Counted from the stretch's first letter, positions 18,231 to 27,491 are shown. The stretch is 64,000 nucleotides of DNA from Anaeromicropila populeti (GCF_900112775.1 NZ_FOYZ01000009.1:102830-166829); one strand, 5' to 3'. The notes: generated by a model from the letters alone, not told the origin. Numbers and translations: made by a program.

Positions 18231-20069
18231 TTAGCCTTTCAGCACCAGTTTTAGAATATTGACAATATTTTTATTAAAATCCTCCTTGTAAATTATTTCC
18301 CTTGCCAGAATCGGTCTGTCTGTAATAATACTATCTACTTTGATTACCTTCATACGTCTGATTTCATTCTTTGTATTCACCGTCCACGCATGAACTTCTT
18401 TACCATTTTTATGTGCCTCTTCCACTTTATTCCGGTTTAAATAAGTAGAGTCCATACTAAAAAAATCAATTGCGCTTTTATCTGTATATTCACCAAAGGA
18501 TGCTGTAACAATATAACCTGTTCTTATTTCTGGATTTGCCTCCTTTACTTTTTCTAACGTCCTGTATGCTACTGAGGATACCACACATTGACGCTGAAAA
18601 TCATATTTTTCAATTAAAGCAGCAACTTTTCCTTCCAAATCATTAAATTTCCCATTAGATTTTATTTCGATATTCAATTTGATTTTTCCTTTACAATAAG
18701 CTAGTACCTCTTCCAAAGTCGGAATCTGTGTACCCGCATATTCTTCGGACATCCAGCTTCCTGCATCCAGTGTTCGCAATTTTTCCAGCGTAACCTCCCA
18801 TATAAATGCATTATATCCTGTAGTACGCAGTAAATTGGAATCGTGAAGCAAAATAACTTCTCCATCTTTCGTTTCCTGTACATCAATTTCTGCATAATCT
18901 GCCATGTTCTCAATCGCCTTTTCAATTGCTGCCATCGTATTTTCTGGTGCCTCATAGGAAGAACCTCTGTGGGCGGTAATCTGCATATTCCCCAAAGCAT
19001 CGGGTATAATCCCTATACCCCTTTGAACACTGTCATAGGTGTAAATACCATCTACCATAATAATGCATAAAATAAATGTAAGTATAAACATACGGTACCG
19101 CTTTCTATCTGCCGAAATAATTTCCTCTTCCTCCGTAAGCAGGGAAGATTCCTCATTTTCTTCTATTCTATATTTCCGAAAAATAACAATAAGCAAGCCG
19201 GTATTCATATAAACACCCAGCCATGCCAAAAAAATACCTGTATATATGTTGTATTGTTCATAAATTGTTAAAAATACTGCTGTTGCCATATTTTTTTCAA
19301 TAAATAAATTTACGAATACAGCCTCCAGCACCAGAATTGCCATATATACTCCCACTGATAATATAATGACAAAACAATTCCATAATAAAAAAAGCAGAAT
19401 CGTTCTAATTAATCTTTTTCTCACTAAATGATGATTGGCTGAATAACTGCTTTTTGTATCCTTTCCCTCTAAAATCATATAAGGCAATGTGAAAAAGTTT
19501 TTGATACATGCAATTGTAATCACAAATACCAAACAGCAAATAAGTACTTTAACTGTGGGAATGTCACTAATAGATTCCACCAAATCTCTTGGAATTCTGG
19601 TACGTGTTAAAATGCCATATATTACGGTCACATTATTTGCAATTAACACAGCGTATACAAGCAGAACGGAAACAACCTTCTTATATCTTATGCAACTGAG
19701 TGCTTTGAAAATACTTTTTATAAATAGCACTGCTCCTGCCTTCTTTTCGTTGTGCACTCCAAATTGCAAAAAAAGCAGCATGAGTGAAAAATTCCATATA
19801 AGAAAGAAACCGCCTATAACAAACATAATGGTAATAGAAACAATAGTAATTGGTTTTCTAATAAAAACTGAAAAATTCTCCATTGTAATATAGCTGTATC
19901 CAGAATATTGAATGGACATCCTTAGCAAAAAATGATAGATTGGTATTACACATAGAATTGTCAGCACTATTGCCACTATCTGATAAAAGACAAAGTGATT
20001 CTTTGCCTTCACCAATAAATGTATGGTATCGAAAAACAGACCCCCTGGTCTCCGGTTTTTAACTTTCAT
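18231..20069 (-). CDS. Membrane-domain glycerophosphodiester phosphodiesterase
   Basis: Hydrolyses glycerophosphodiesters to glycerol-3-phosphate and an alcohol. Two parts: an N-terminal membrane domain of about 345 residues with six to eight helices (the GPDPase_memb type) and a C-terminal GDPD TIM barrel from about 360. Barrel motifs: ITAHRGSSYEAPENT (catalytic His/Arg), AEIDVQETKDGEVILLHD (metal ligands Glu/Asp and second His), LNIEIKS and VHAWTVNT. 612 residues, normal for the fused form. GGGG lies before the ATG. Likely acts on lipoteichoic acid or phospholipid breakdown products at the membrane. A minus-strand promoter (TTGTTA-17-TATATT) can be drawn upstream but is weak. Confidence 0.94.
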   Translation of the reverse strand: MKVKNRRPGGLFFDTIHLLVKAKNHFVFYQIVAIVLTILCVIPIYHFLLRMSIQYSGYSYITMENFSVFIRKPITIVSITIMFVIGGFFLIWNFSLMLLFLQFGVHNEKKAGAVLFIKSIFKALSCIRYKKVVSVLLVYAVLIANNVTVIYGILTRTRIPRDLVESISDIPTVKVLICCLVFVITIACIKNFFTLPYMILEGKDTKSSYSANHHLVRKRLIRTILLFLLWNCFVIILSVGVYMAILVLEAVFVNLFIEKNMATAVFLTIYEQYNIYTGIFLAWLGVYMNTGLLIVIFRKYRIEENEESSLLTEEEEIISADRKRYRMFILTFILCIIMVDGIYTYDSVQRGIGIIPDALGNMQITAHRGSSYEAPENTMAAIEKAIENMADYAEIDVQETKDGEVILLHDSNLLRTTGYNAFIWEVTLEKLRTLDAGSWMSEEYAGTQIPTLEEVLAYCKGKIKLNIEIKSNGKFNDLEGKVAALIEKYDFQRQCVVSSVAYRTLEKVKEANPEIRTGYIVTASFGEYTDKSAIDFFSMDSTYLNRNKVEEAHKNGKEVHAWTVNTKNEIRRMKVIKVDSIITDRPILAREIIYKEDFNKNIVNILKLVLKG

Positions 20070-20275
20070 CTTAAAGCCCCTATCTAAATTTGTAATGATT
20101 CAATATCATTATTAATACTATATAATATACTACGAATGAAAGCAATTAACAATGACCTTTCCGAAGAACAATTTCTTAATAAGAATTCTCACACACTAAG
20201 TCTAGATTTTTTCAGAAAATAATAGTAAAATAAATAAGTGATCGTTTTTTATATGAATTTAAAAGGAGATATATT

Positions 20276-21178
20276 ATGTATACAGAAAATATATTAGATT
20301 TAATCGGGAACACACCTTTAATCAGCCTGAAGTCAACTACTGGACTTAATATTTTTGCAAAAGCCGAATTTTTGAATCCTGGCGGCAGTATCAAGGACCG
20401 CGTAGCAAAAAATATGATTGAAATGGCTGAAAAAAAAGGAGTTTTAAAACCAGGTATGACTATTGTAGAGCCGACCTCTGGCAATACAGGTATTGGTTTG
20501 GCTTTAACAGGTGTACGCAAAGGATATAAAGTGATAATTGTAATGCCTGAAAATATGAGTGAGGAACGGAAAAAAATTATTCGCGCTTTAGGTGCAGAAC
20601 TAGTCTTGACACCAGCAACTTTAAGCATAGGTGGAGCTGTAGAGGAAGCGCAACGTATTGTTAACAGCTCTGATGAATATTTTATGCCACAGCAGTTTCA
20701 GAATCCAGATAATCCAGAGATTCATTTTCTTACGACGGGTAAAGAAATTTACGATCAGCTCAATGGGAAAATAGATATATTTGTATCTGGGCTTGGAAGT
20801 GGAGGCACACTACAAGGAATAGGGAAATACTTAAAGTCCCAAAATCCTAATATTAAAATCGTTGCAGTAGAACCTAAAAATGTTTCTGCTCTTCTCGGTC
20901 ATGAACCTGGTCTTCATAGTATTCAAGGTATCGGTGACGGATTTATTCCAGACGTACTGGATACCACTCTTATTGATGATATTGTAGAGGTAACCGATGA
21001 GGCCGCCATTTCCACTACACGAGAACTGGCTCAGGTACAAGGATTGCTTTGTGGGACTTCTTCTGGTGCAAATGTATGGGCAAGTAAATACATAACCGAA
21101 AAATACGGAAAAGAGTGTATTGTTGCTACAATCCTGGCCGATCGTATGGAACGATATTTTAGTACTGGTTTATTATAA
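20276..21178 (+). CDS. cysK: Cysteine synthase (O-acetylserine sulfhydrylase)
   Basis: Makes cysteine from O-acetylserine and sulfide using PLP. Motifs: LIGNTPLI at the N-terminus, PGGSIKDRVAKNM with the PLP lysine (about residue 42), PTSGNTGIGLA, GSGGTLQGIG (phosphate cup) and GTSSGAN. 300 residues, typical of CysK. AAGGAG is well placed before the ATG. Only plus-strand gene in the first 27 kb; it is not in an operon with serine acetyltransferase. Confidence 0.96.
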   Translation: MYTENILDLIGNTPLISLKSTTGLNIFAKAEFLNPGGSIKDRVAKNMIEMAEKKGVLKPGMTIVEPTSGNTGIGLALTGVRKGYKVIIVMPENMSEERKKIIRALGAELVLTPATLSIGGAVEEAQRIVNSSDEYFMPQQFQNPDNPEIHFLTTGKEIYDQLNGKIDIFVSGLGSGGTLQGIGKYLKSQNPNIKIVAVEPKNVSALLGHEPGLHSIQGIGDGFIPDVLDTTLIDDIVEVTDEAAISTTRELAQVQGLLCGTSSGANVWASKYITEKYGKECIVATILADRMERYFSTGLL

Positions 21179-21229
21179 ATTTACAAATAATGTGTAATAT
21201 GTTCCACACAATTTCTTGTCACTTAAAAG

Positions 21230-21280
21230 CAGATGTCCAATTGACTATAAGCAGACAATGGGCATCTGTTTCTATTTCTT
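21230..21280 (+). terminator. Intrinsic terminator after cysK
   Basis: CAGATGTCCAATTG (21230-21243) pairs with CAATGGGCATCTG (21256-21268), with one bulge and a G-U pair, followed by TTTCTATTTCTT. It begins 52 bases after the cysK stop. Confidence 0.7.
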
Positions 21281-21288
21281 ATCTTGAT

Positions 21289-21528
21289 TTAATTTCTTAC
21301 AACATGTTTTCTTTTTCCAGCTATCTTTTTTCTTTCTAAGGAACGATCATGATTCCCATTATTGTTGCCATTATTGTTACCATTATGGCTGCAAATAAAA
21401 ATTCCGTTTTTCATAATAGACAAAATCAAGCCTGTCAAAATACATAAACCTGCTACAGAAATGGTCCACAGAATTTTATCATCTCTTGACCAGTCTTTTT
21501 CAAAAAAGGTGGTAATATACTTTTTCAT
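21289..21528 (-). CDS. Small single-pass membrane protein, Asn/Gly-rich
   Basis: A 79-residue protein that I do not recognise. GAGGAGG lies seven bases before the ATG, which supports translation. It has a charged N-terminus, one hydrophobic helix (about residues 22-43), then an Asn-Gly repeat stretch (HNGNNNGNNNGNHD) and a basic Lys/Arg-rich tail. The order suggests an N-in membrane anchor with a short polar tail. It is convergent with cysK and lies 64 bases after the thiE-like gene start region, with no clear functional link. Confidence 0.6.
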   Translation of the reverse strand: MKKYITTFFEKDWSRDDKILWTISVAGLCILTGLILSIMKNGIFICSHNGNNNGNNNGNHDRSLERKKIAGKRKHVVRN

Positions 21529-21592
21529 TTTCCATCCTCCTCGTGACTCATTTTGTCTTTATTTTATCATATTTATTGATATATTACCAGTT

Positions 21593-22180
21593 TTATATCT
21601 GGTTTAGCAATTCTTTTGGGTTATCTGCCTCCATAAGAGAAGACATAAGGCAGGCTCCTGCTGCTCCTGCTTCTATTACCTTAGTAAAATTATCTTTAGA
21701 TATCCCTCCAATTGCAAAGACTGGCAGGGAAACATTCTGACAGATTTCATTTAAAAAACCAAGTCCTCTTGGCGGCAGGTTTTGTTTGCAGCTTGTTTCA
21801 AAGATATGTCCTGCTATTACATACTCTGCGCCTAAGCTTTCTGCCTCCTTTGCCTCCTCCAGGCTATGAACAGAAACCCCGACCTGAAAATCTGGATAAA
21901 TCAAATCTCGTTTTTCCTTAAACAATTGAAAGGACAGCTGTATTTTCATTATTTCTAATCTTCTAGCTGTTTCAAAATCTGAATGTAAATACAAAGAAGT
22001 TCTTTTTCCCTGACACAGTCTGTAAATTTGCAAAACCAGTTCTTCTAGCTTCTCTCCTGACAAATCCTTTTCTCTAACTATAATCCTGTCTGGATTTCCA
22101 TCTATTATTTTTTTCATTTGAAACAAAAAATCTTTTTTACATAATTTTCTGTTTGTCACACATATTATTTTTTTATCCAT
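21593..22180 (-). CDS. thiE: Thiamine phosphate synthase family protein (ThiE/TenI)
   Basis: TIM-barrel protein of the ThiE/TenI group, which either joins HMP-PP to thiazole phosphate (ThiE) or aromatises the thiazole tautomer (TenI). 195 residues. Seen motifs: IVREKDLSGE, a Ser-type SVHSLEEAKEAESLGAEY, AGHIFETSCK and the C-terminal phosphate-binding FAIGGISKDNF and AAGACLMSSLM. It lacks an obvious ThiE DxxG diphosphate motif where expected, and it is last in a thiazole operon, so TenI is a real alternative. It starts six bases after thiH. Confidence 0.75.
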   Translation of the reverse strand: MDKKIICVTNRKLCKKDFLFQMKKIIDGNPDRIIVREKDLSGEKLEELVLQIYRLCQGKRTSLYLHSDFETARRLEIMKIQLSFQLFKEKRDLIYPDFQVGVSVHSLEEAKEAESLGAEYVIAGHIFETSCKQNLPPRGLGFLNEICQNVSLPVFAIGGISKDNFTKVIEAGAAGACLMSSLMEADNPKELLNQI

Positions 22181-22186
22181 ATCCTT

Positions 22187-23356
22187 CTAAACCCTTATAT
22201 AATCTGTGTACACAGGCTGCAATCCTCTCCCTGCAATCGCCTTGTGTACCTCGTCAACATTTCTCGGATCTTGAATTTCAAACTGTTCATCTCCCTTGGC
22301 CTCTTCGTCGTGACCACCTACACTTACCTTTACGCCAGCAGATATTTTAGTTGCACACATTCCAATAACGTGATCCCTGAATCCTGCCCTTTCACGAGTT
22401 GAAATCGTTATTCCCGCAAATGGCATAAACAGGCGGTATGCCAGCATTACCTGTAAAAGCTGGGTTTCATGAACATCATTTGGATTTGTTTCTTCACTAT
22501 TGATGTAAGGCCTTAGTCTTGGAAGGGAAAAGGAAATTTCGGCATGCGGAAATTTTTTCTGCGTCAAATAAGCATGCAGTCCTGTTGCAAAGGCATCTTT
22601 GCGAAAGTCATCTAATCCCAGCAATGCTCCAAATGCAACTCCCCTCATTCCCCCAAGTAAAGCTCTCTCTTGGGAATAGAAGCGGTACGGAAATACTCTC
22701 TTATGCCCGCTCAGATGAACTTGACCGTACTTTTCTGGATGATACGTTTCTTGATATACCGATACAAAGTCTGCTCCACATTCATGCAAATATTTGTATT
22801 CTTCTGAGTTTAACGGATAAATTTCTATTCCCACTGTAGAAAAGTATTTGGCTGCCAGCTTTACCGCTTCCCCAATATATGCAACATCTGACATATTTCT
22901 AGATTCACCAGTAAGCAGCAGGATTTCCTGTAAACCTGTCTCACTGATTTTTTGCATTTCTTGTTCTATCTCTTCTAGGCTCAGCTTCCCTCTTTGTATT
23001 TTGTTATGGCAGTTAAACCCACAGTAAACACAATAATTTTCACAATAATTAGCAATATATAATGGGGTAAATAAGCACACAGAAGTACCAAAATGTTTTC
23101 TTGTTTCATCTGTAGCCTTTCTTGCCATCTGTTCTAAAAAAGGCTGTGCCGCTGGAGAAAGCAAGACTTGAAAATCCTCGCTGTTTATCTCGTCCTTAGC
23201 CAGTACGTACCTCACATCATTTTCTGTATAAGCACTGTAATGAAAATGCTTTACCTGTTCCAACACTTCTTCCATAATTACAGAGTCTATTTGTTCCATA
23301 TCCTCCATATATCTCATAAAATCCATATTATTTTCTTTTACCATATCCTGCACCAT
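22187..23356 (-). CDS. thiH: 2-iminoacetate synthase (tyrosine lyase), radical SAM
   Basis: Cleaves tyrosine to dehydroglycine for thiazole formation, the anaerobic route (aerobes use ThiO). Radical SAM cluster motif CENYCVYC at about residues 105-112, then LLLTGES, and the C-terminal BATS-type region with ITISTRERAGFRD. About 389 residues from the first ATG; ATGs at codons 5 and 11 are also possible because ribosome sites here are weak. It follows thiG by 29 bases. Confidence 0.95.
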   Translation of the reverse strand: MVQDMVKENNMDFMRYMEDMEQIDSVIMEEVLEQVKHFHYSAYTENDVRYVLAKDEINSEDFQVLLSPAAQPFLEQMARKATDETRKHFGTSVCLFTPLYIANYCENYCVYCGFNCHNKIQRGKLSLEEIEQEMQKISETGLQEILLLTGESRNMSDVAYIGEAVKLAAKYFSTVGIEIYPLNSEEYKYLHECGADFVSVYQETYHPEKYGQVHLSGHKRVFPYRFYSQERALLGGMRGVAFGALLGLDDFRKDAFATGLHAYLTQKKFPHAEISFSLPRLRPYINSEETNPNDVHETQLLQVMLAYRLFMPFAGITISTRERAGFRDHVIGMCATKISAGVKVSVGGHDEEAKGDEQFEIQDPRNVDEVHKAIAGRGLQPVYTDYIRV

Positions 23357-23385
23357 TCCAATCTTTTAGTATTCCTGACTTCCTC

Positions 23386-24153
23386 TTAGTCCTGCAAAAA
23401 GCCTGTCAACGGGCTGGATGCCTCTGCATGATACTCCAGAACTCTCCCAAGACCTGCCAGATAGGCAGCACGTCCCGATTCTATCGCCAACTTAAATGCT
23501 TTTGCCATTAGCGCTACATCCTTTGCCGTTGCAATGGCGGTATTGGCCATAACCGCAGCCACACCTATCTCCATTGCCTCACAAGCCTGTGAAGGCCGTC
23601 CAATCCCAGCATCAACAATAATAGGAAGGTTGATTTCATCCACCAGCATTTTAATAAAATCTTTTGTTAGCAGCCCCTTATTACTTCCAATTGGTGCACC
23701 CAGAGGCATAATTGCCGCCGCTCCTGCATCCGCCAGGGAACGTGCCACATTTAAATCCGGGTACATATATGGCATAACAATAAATCCTTCCTTTGCCAGC
23801 TGCTCGGTAGCCTTTATAGTTTCATAGTTATCTGGCATTAAATATTTGGATTCATGTATCACTTCAACCTTTACAAAATCACCACAGCCAATCTCTCTTG
23901 CTAGTCTTGCAATCCTTACAGCTTCTGCTGCATTTCTGGCTCCAGATGTATTGGGAAGCAGTGTAATTCCTTCTGGCATATAATCCAAAATATTTTCCTC
24001 ACCTCCCACATTGGCGCGTCTTAAAGCTAAAGTTGCCATCTCCACTCCGGCATTTTTAATAACAGCATTGGTAATTTCTAAAGAAAATTTTCCTGATCCC
24101 AGAATAAATCTGGACTGAAATTCATGTCCCCCAATCACTAATAAATCACTCAT
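23386..24153 (-). CDS. thiG: Thiazole synthase
   Basis: Joins DXP, dehydroglycine and ThiS-thiocarboxylate to form the thiazole phosphate. TIM barrel of 255 residues, usual length. Motifs: [43 protein letters not shown] (Schiff-base lysine), [12 protein letters not shown] and [11 protein letters not shown]. It lies between thiF and thiH, the order expected for the clostridial thiSFGH set, and takes its DXP from the same pool that feeds dxr. Confidence 0.97.
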   Translation of the reverse strand: MSDLLVIGGHEFQSRFILGSGKFSLEITNAVIKNAGVEMATLALRRANVGGEENILDYMPEGITLLPNTSGARNAAEAVRIARLAREIGCGDFVKVEVIHESKYLMPDNYETIKATEQLAKEGFIVMPYMYPDLNVARSLADAGAAAIMPLGAPIGSNKGLLTKDFIKMLVDEINLPIIVDAGIGRPSQACEAMEIGVAAVMANTAIATAKDVALMAKAFKLAIESGRAAYLAGLGRVLEYHAEASSPLTGFLQD

Positions 24154-24182
24154 TTTAGCATCCTCCTGTTTTTCTCTTATTT

Positions 24183-25007
24183 TTAAACCTCTTCTTCTCC
24201 TGCCAGCAGTCTAAGCACCATATTTGCCTGATGTCCTGCACAGACCATTACTCTTGGTGCCATCAGCCCGCATCCTGCCATAGCTTCTGTTTCAAAATCG
24301 CCACAAAGATACAAATTTTTCATAGGATGTATGGTCCTAATTAAGTTGGTACTTTTATAACCAGCCATTCCTGAGGCAGATACAATTTTTATTCCTGGCA
24401 AATGTGTCAGTACGGTATTAATCAGCATTGCCTTATTCTCTGGATTATCAAATGCTTCACACACTATTTCGCAATCCTTTAATAGTTCAGCCGCATTTTT
24501 TTCTGTTATTTTTTTATTCACAGTGTCTATCTGTATATATGGGTTAATATCCTGTAGCTGTTGCTTCAATGCAACTGTTTTTAAAAGCCCCAGATGTCTT
24601 ATGTCATAATTCTGCCGGTTCAGATTGCTTGGCTCAACCACGTCAAAATCAATTAACCGAAGCATTCCCACTCCAATTCGTGCCAAGCTTACTGCAATAT
24701 TCGAACCAAGCCCCCCTAACCCGGCAATCGCCACTTTTCCCTTTTTCAATTTCCCATGGACAGCTGGCGTATGCCTTGCAGTCAGCATACATTCCAACTC
24801 CTCTTCTTTTGGCATTATCCCTTTTCTTATGAGAACAATTTCATCCTGATCCTTTAGTTCTACATTCTCATTTATCTGAAATCCATTTACAATTACTACA
24901 TCACTTTTTTTTGCAAATTGTTCTCTCACTTCATAGGCAGTATTCCAGTCCCCTTTTTCTTCTTTACCATTCACAAATACTATCAATTTTTCATCCTCCT
25001 CCAACAA
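24183..25007 (-). CDS. thiF: ThiF: ThiS adenylyltransferase with N-terminal ThiS-like domain
   Basis: Adenylates the C-terminal glycine of ThiS so that it can carry sulfur. Two parts: a beta-grasp, ThiS-like segment (about residues 7-65, VFVNGKEE ... DEIVLIRKG) without a terminal Gly-Gly, and an E1-like Rossmann domain with [28 protein letters not shown] and ASGMAGYKS. 274 residues; it lacks the Cys-rich rhodanese part. The Cys-x-x-Cys zinc pair usual in MoeB/E. coli ThiF is not seen, as in the shorter clostridial ThiF subfamily. Its start overlaps the end of thiS by 17 bases. Confidence 0.93.
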   Translation of the reverse strand: MLEEDEKLIVFVNGKEEKGDWNTAYEVREQFAKKSDVVIVNGFQINENVELKDQDEIVLIRKGIMPKEEELECMLTARHTPAVHGKLKKGKVAIAGLGGLGSNIAVSLARIGVGMLRLIDFDVVEPSNLNRQNYDIRHLGLLKTVALKQQLQDINPYIQIDTVNKKITEKNAAELLKDCEIVCEAFDNPENKAMLINTVLTHLPGIKIVSASGMAGYKSTNLIRTIHPMKNLYLCGDFETEAMAGCGLMAPRVMVCAGHQANMVLRLLAGEEEV

Positions 25008-25185
25008 AGCTTACCACCTCGATTATGTCTTTGTTTTGAATGATTACTTCAGCATATCTGCTTTTGGGCACAATTTCACCATTCAGCTCTACTGCAATTT
25101 TACCAAGAGCATATTGCCTCTCCTCCAATAAAGCAAGAAGAAACGTTTCCTTTTCCAATATAACTTCGTTTCCATTCCATTTCAT
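24991..25185 (-). CDS. thiS: Sulfur carrier protein ThiS
   Basis: Ubiquitin-like carrier that becomes a C-terminal thiocarboxylate and gives sulfur to thiazole. The ATG at 25185 has GGAGG six bases before it and gives 64 residues, the family norm; the longer open frame would run through the leader hairpin. It ends in FVGGG, the expected Gly-Gly terminus. First gene of thiSFGHE. Confidence 0.94.
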   Translation of the reverse strand: MKWNGNEVILEKETFLLALLEERQYALGKIAVELNGEIVPKSRYAEVIIQNKDIIEVVSFVGGG

Positions 25186-25207
25186 AAAAATCCTCCTAGT
25201 ATGCATT

Positions 25208-25264
25208 AAAAAAGAACACAAAAAGGGCGACACCCGCGGTGGTGTCCCCCATTCTGTGTTCTTC
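25208..25264 (-). promoter_or_regulatory. Attenuator-like hairpin in the thiS leader
   Basis: On the minus strand an outer stem (AAGAACACA with TGTGTTCTT) encloses an inner GC-rich stem (GGGGACACC with GGTGTCGCCC, one bulge, loop ACCGCG) and ends in six Ts. It lies between the thi promoter and thiS, so read-through must be controlled or partial. No TPP riboswitch (no CTGAGA with the usual second half) is present in the leader. The short distance from the predicted transcript start leaves no room for another aptamer. Confidence 0.65.
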
Positions 25265-25281
25265 AATATTCAACTTCAAAT

Positions 25282-25310
25282 ACTATAACATATTATTCAA
25301 CAGTTGTCAA
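25282..25310 (-). promoter_or_regulatory. Consensus sigma-A promoter for thiSFGHE
   Basis: Minus-strand TTGACA (25310-25305), 17-base spacer, TATAGT (25287-25282). The predicted transcript starts near 25275, about 90 bases before the thiS start codon. Confidence 0.85.
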
Positions 25311-25319
25311 TTGATCTTG

Positions 25320-25612
25320 ATTACGTATTTTTTTCAAAGCACCTGGTCACGCCATACAGCTATGCGGTAAAGCACATCCGATACTTTATATATATAAAAT
25401 ACCCCTCATATAATTAATGGAACAAATGACTTGTTAAAAAGCTACCAAAAATTTCACTATTCATTACGGTATTGTATTACCAAAATCATTAAGAAACTCC
25501 CCTAAAGTTCTTAATCATTCACAACAGACTCTGCCCTCCTTTGTATACGCACTTTTCTACAAGATATAGCTATGTAGCACAAGAGGAAGAATTTCTCTTT
25601 CTCTTGTTTTTT
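25320..25612 (+). other. Gene-free, hairpin-rich stretch ending in a plus-strand terminator
   Basis: About 430 bases lie between the thi promoter and the GNAT gene with no credible protein. On the plus strand there are hairpins near 25350-25367, an ATTAAGAA/TTCTTAAT repeat (25488-25515) and a strong terminator, ACAAGAG (25579-25585) pairing with CTCTTGT (25601-25607) then Ts. TATAAT at 25409-25414 could be a -10 element, but no good -35 is seen. The terminator faces away from both neighbouring minus-strand genes, so a small plus-strand RNA is possible but unproven. Confidence 0.35.
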
Positions 25613-25740
25613 ATATCATACTATAAAATTTAGTTTTGTGCCGTGAAATGAATAAAATGATATACGTTGTTGTCAAAACTTAAAATTTTATGAAAATACG
25701 GGCTTCTCAGCCGATATAATATTCCTTTAATCAACAAATT

Positions 25741-26604
25741 TTAGTCAAGTGCAAGTCCTAAATAGCCCTTTTTTTGTTTACAAATTCCAACATTTGTTCT
25801 GATAAGGCCAAATATTTTCCTTCTTCCAAGTACACACTCTTCCACTGGAACTCTAACTATTATCTCTTTACAAGCCATTTCTTCCGCCAGATATTGTAAA
25901 GTCCCCTCTAACAGTTCCTTTGGCAGTGTGGTTTCCTTTACATAAAGACATTGCCTGTTTTTATATGCCATAATCACATAAACCTGATTATTTACTCTTA
26001 TCTGCCGGCAAATGCCTCCCAATAGTTCATTTTCCTTTATTGCATAACGGATTTCTTCCTTTTTCCATAAGACATAACCATCTTGATAAAATTCGTTTGT
26101 CCTGCTTTTAAAATATTCCTGTACCGTCACTGGCTGAAAATGAACCAATCCCATATCAGATTTTCTGCACTCTTCTATTTTCATATGAATAACGTCTAGA
26201 TAAAACATTTTTTCATATCCCATTCTGCCATAAAAACGCAATAAAGACTCTGTTGCAGGAACAAGAAAAGTGCCACCAACAGAATATGTCATATCATTGG
26301 CATATTCGATTAGTCTGGTAGCAAAGCTTCTGTTTCTCCATTTTCTCTTTGTTGCAACACCATAAATATACCAAAATGAAAGTAGTTGGTTATTCACCAA
26401 AAGTTTAGCCGGCATCATGGTCAACATCGCTGCCGGCTCTCCATCTTCCACCCATACAAGCATATTATGATATGCCTTTGGTTTTTGTATCTTCTCCCAA
26501 AAGAAAAAATCAATATAATAATCCTCATCCTGAAAGCATTCTTTCCAAATTCCCTTCAACTGGGGAATCATCTCTTCATTACTGCATGTAATCAACTTTA
26601 TCAC
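25741..26604 (-). CDS. GNAT family N-acetyltransferase
   Basis: A 287-residue protein with an N-terminal GNAT domain. The acetyl-CoA site is visible as YIYGVATKRKWRNRSFATRLI (split here as YIYGVATKRKWR and NRSFATRLIEY), about residues 78-100, with the preceding AMLTMMPAKL strand. The C-terminal 130 residues resemble the sterol-carrier-like extension of the Eis group. It starts with GTG overlapping the stop of the upstream gene by four bases (GTGA), so translation is coupled. Substrate unknown. Confidence 0.85.
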   Translation of the reverse strand: MIKLITCSNEEMIPQLKGIWKECFQDEDYYIDFFFWEKIQKPKAYHNMLVWVEDGEPAAMLTMMPAKLLVNNQLLSFWYIYGVATKRKWRNRSFATRLIEYANDMTYSVGGTFLVPATESLLRFYGRMGYEKMFYLDVIHMKIEECRKSDMGLVHFQPVTVQEYFKSRTNEFYQDGYVLWKKEEIRYAIKENELLGGICRQIRVNNQVYVIMAYKNRQCLYVKETTLPKELLEGTLQYLAEEMACKEIIVRVPVEECVLGRRKIFGLIRTNVGICKQKKGYLGLALD

Positions 26605-27491
26605 CCTTTATAACTTGCAATATACTTATCTAACAAAATATCTGGATAATAGGACATTTTTGCTTTTCTCAGTCCTTCATCTCCAGTATCTTCTTCACGA
26701 TTCACATACTTATAATTCTGACATTCATGCAGTACAAACTGCTGGTTTATCATAGGATATGCTCCCTGAATTTCATGAAATGCCTTTTCAATATGAACAA
26801 CAAACGTATCTGAGGATAGTGGTTCTCCAATTGTATAGGCTATTACCTCACCATCTCTTCGAATTAATCCACCAACAAAACCTAATTCCTTAAAATTATT
26901 AAGTGCATTTTTTACAGCACATATTTCTTCTTTTAAGCCTGGATTGTCCTTACAAGAATACTGCTCACACCAACGTCGGTTCATATCTTTACAATCCTCC
27001 ATATTTTCATGGGAAATCGACTCATAGATCCAATTAGGGTTGTCCTTAAAACGTGCAATATGATTTCTCTTTCCATGCAGTTTTTTCCCTGACAGAGTTG
27101 ACAGCTTTTCAACGGTATAAATGTAATCACTGTCATCACGAATTAATTCATATTGAAACCTGCCTGGAAACAACTCATCCAAAACAGAAATCTGGTTTTC
27201 TGTAATACCTCGTAAAAAGAATTCCCTTCCTGTTTCTTTGGCATCACTCATAAGCAGTTCCAGTGTTCCTTTTAAGTCCCCACTTCCCGCTGGGAAGGAA
27301 TACATTTTCTTTTCTCCCTTTCCTGATCTGACGCAATAAAAGCCATCTACATTGCAAATTTCTAATTGGTACACATTTCTCCATATATAATTATTCCCAA
27401 AAGAATACTCACATCCTTTGAAATCAGATTTTCGTAAGCATTCTTGAATCCATTCTTTATCTGATAATTCTATTTTTCTAAATGTTAACAT
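26601..27491 (-). CDS. DUF2156 family protein (phosphatidylglycerol lysyltransferase C-terminal-like)
   Basis: A soluble 296-residue protein of two GNAT-like halves, as in the DUF2156/LPG-synthase C-terminal group. Features: FKGCEYSFGNNYIWRN near the N-terminus, GKKLHGKRNHIARF in the middle, and the C-terminal YPMINQQFV and NREEDTGDEGLRKAKMSYYP. There are no membrane helices, so it is not a full MprF. Such proteins are often predicted aminoacyl-tRNA-dependent transferases; the acceptor is unknown. It is translationally coupled to the GNAT gene. Confidence 0.85.
   Translation of the reverse strand: MLTFRKIELSDKEWIQECLRKSDFKGCEYSFGNNYIWRNVYQLEICNVDGFYCVRSGKGEKKMYSFPAGSGDLKGTLELLMSDAKETGREFFLRGITENQISVLDELFPGRFQYELIRDDSDYIYTVEKLSTLSGKKLHGKRNHIARFKDNPNWIYESISHENMEDCKDMNRRWCEQYSCKDNPGLKEEICAVKNALNNFKELGFVGGLIRRDGEVIAYTIGEPLSSDTFVVHIEKAFHEIQGAYPMINQQFVLHECQNYKYVNREEDTGDEGLRKAKMSYYPDILLDKYIASYKG

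Noticed and set aside
20212-20628. Minus-strand 138-codon ORF over cysK
   Set aside because: Antisense shadow of cysK with low-complexity, non-family translation.
24991-25266. Longer ThiS reading frame starting at 25266
   Set aside because: It would translate through the attenuator hairpin and add 27 unrelated residues; the ATG at 25185 has a perfect ribosome site and gives the normal 64-residue protein.
25208-25310. TPP riboswitch or T-box in the thiS leader (ACCGCGGGTGTCGCCC resembles the end of a T-box)
   Set aside because: No CTGAGA or second TPP half is present, and the predicted transcript start leaves no space for T-box Stem I. The resemblance comes from the terminator hairpin.
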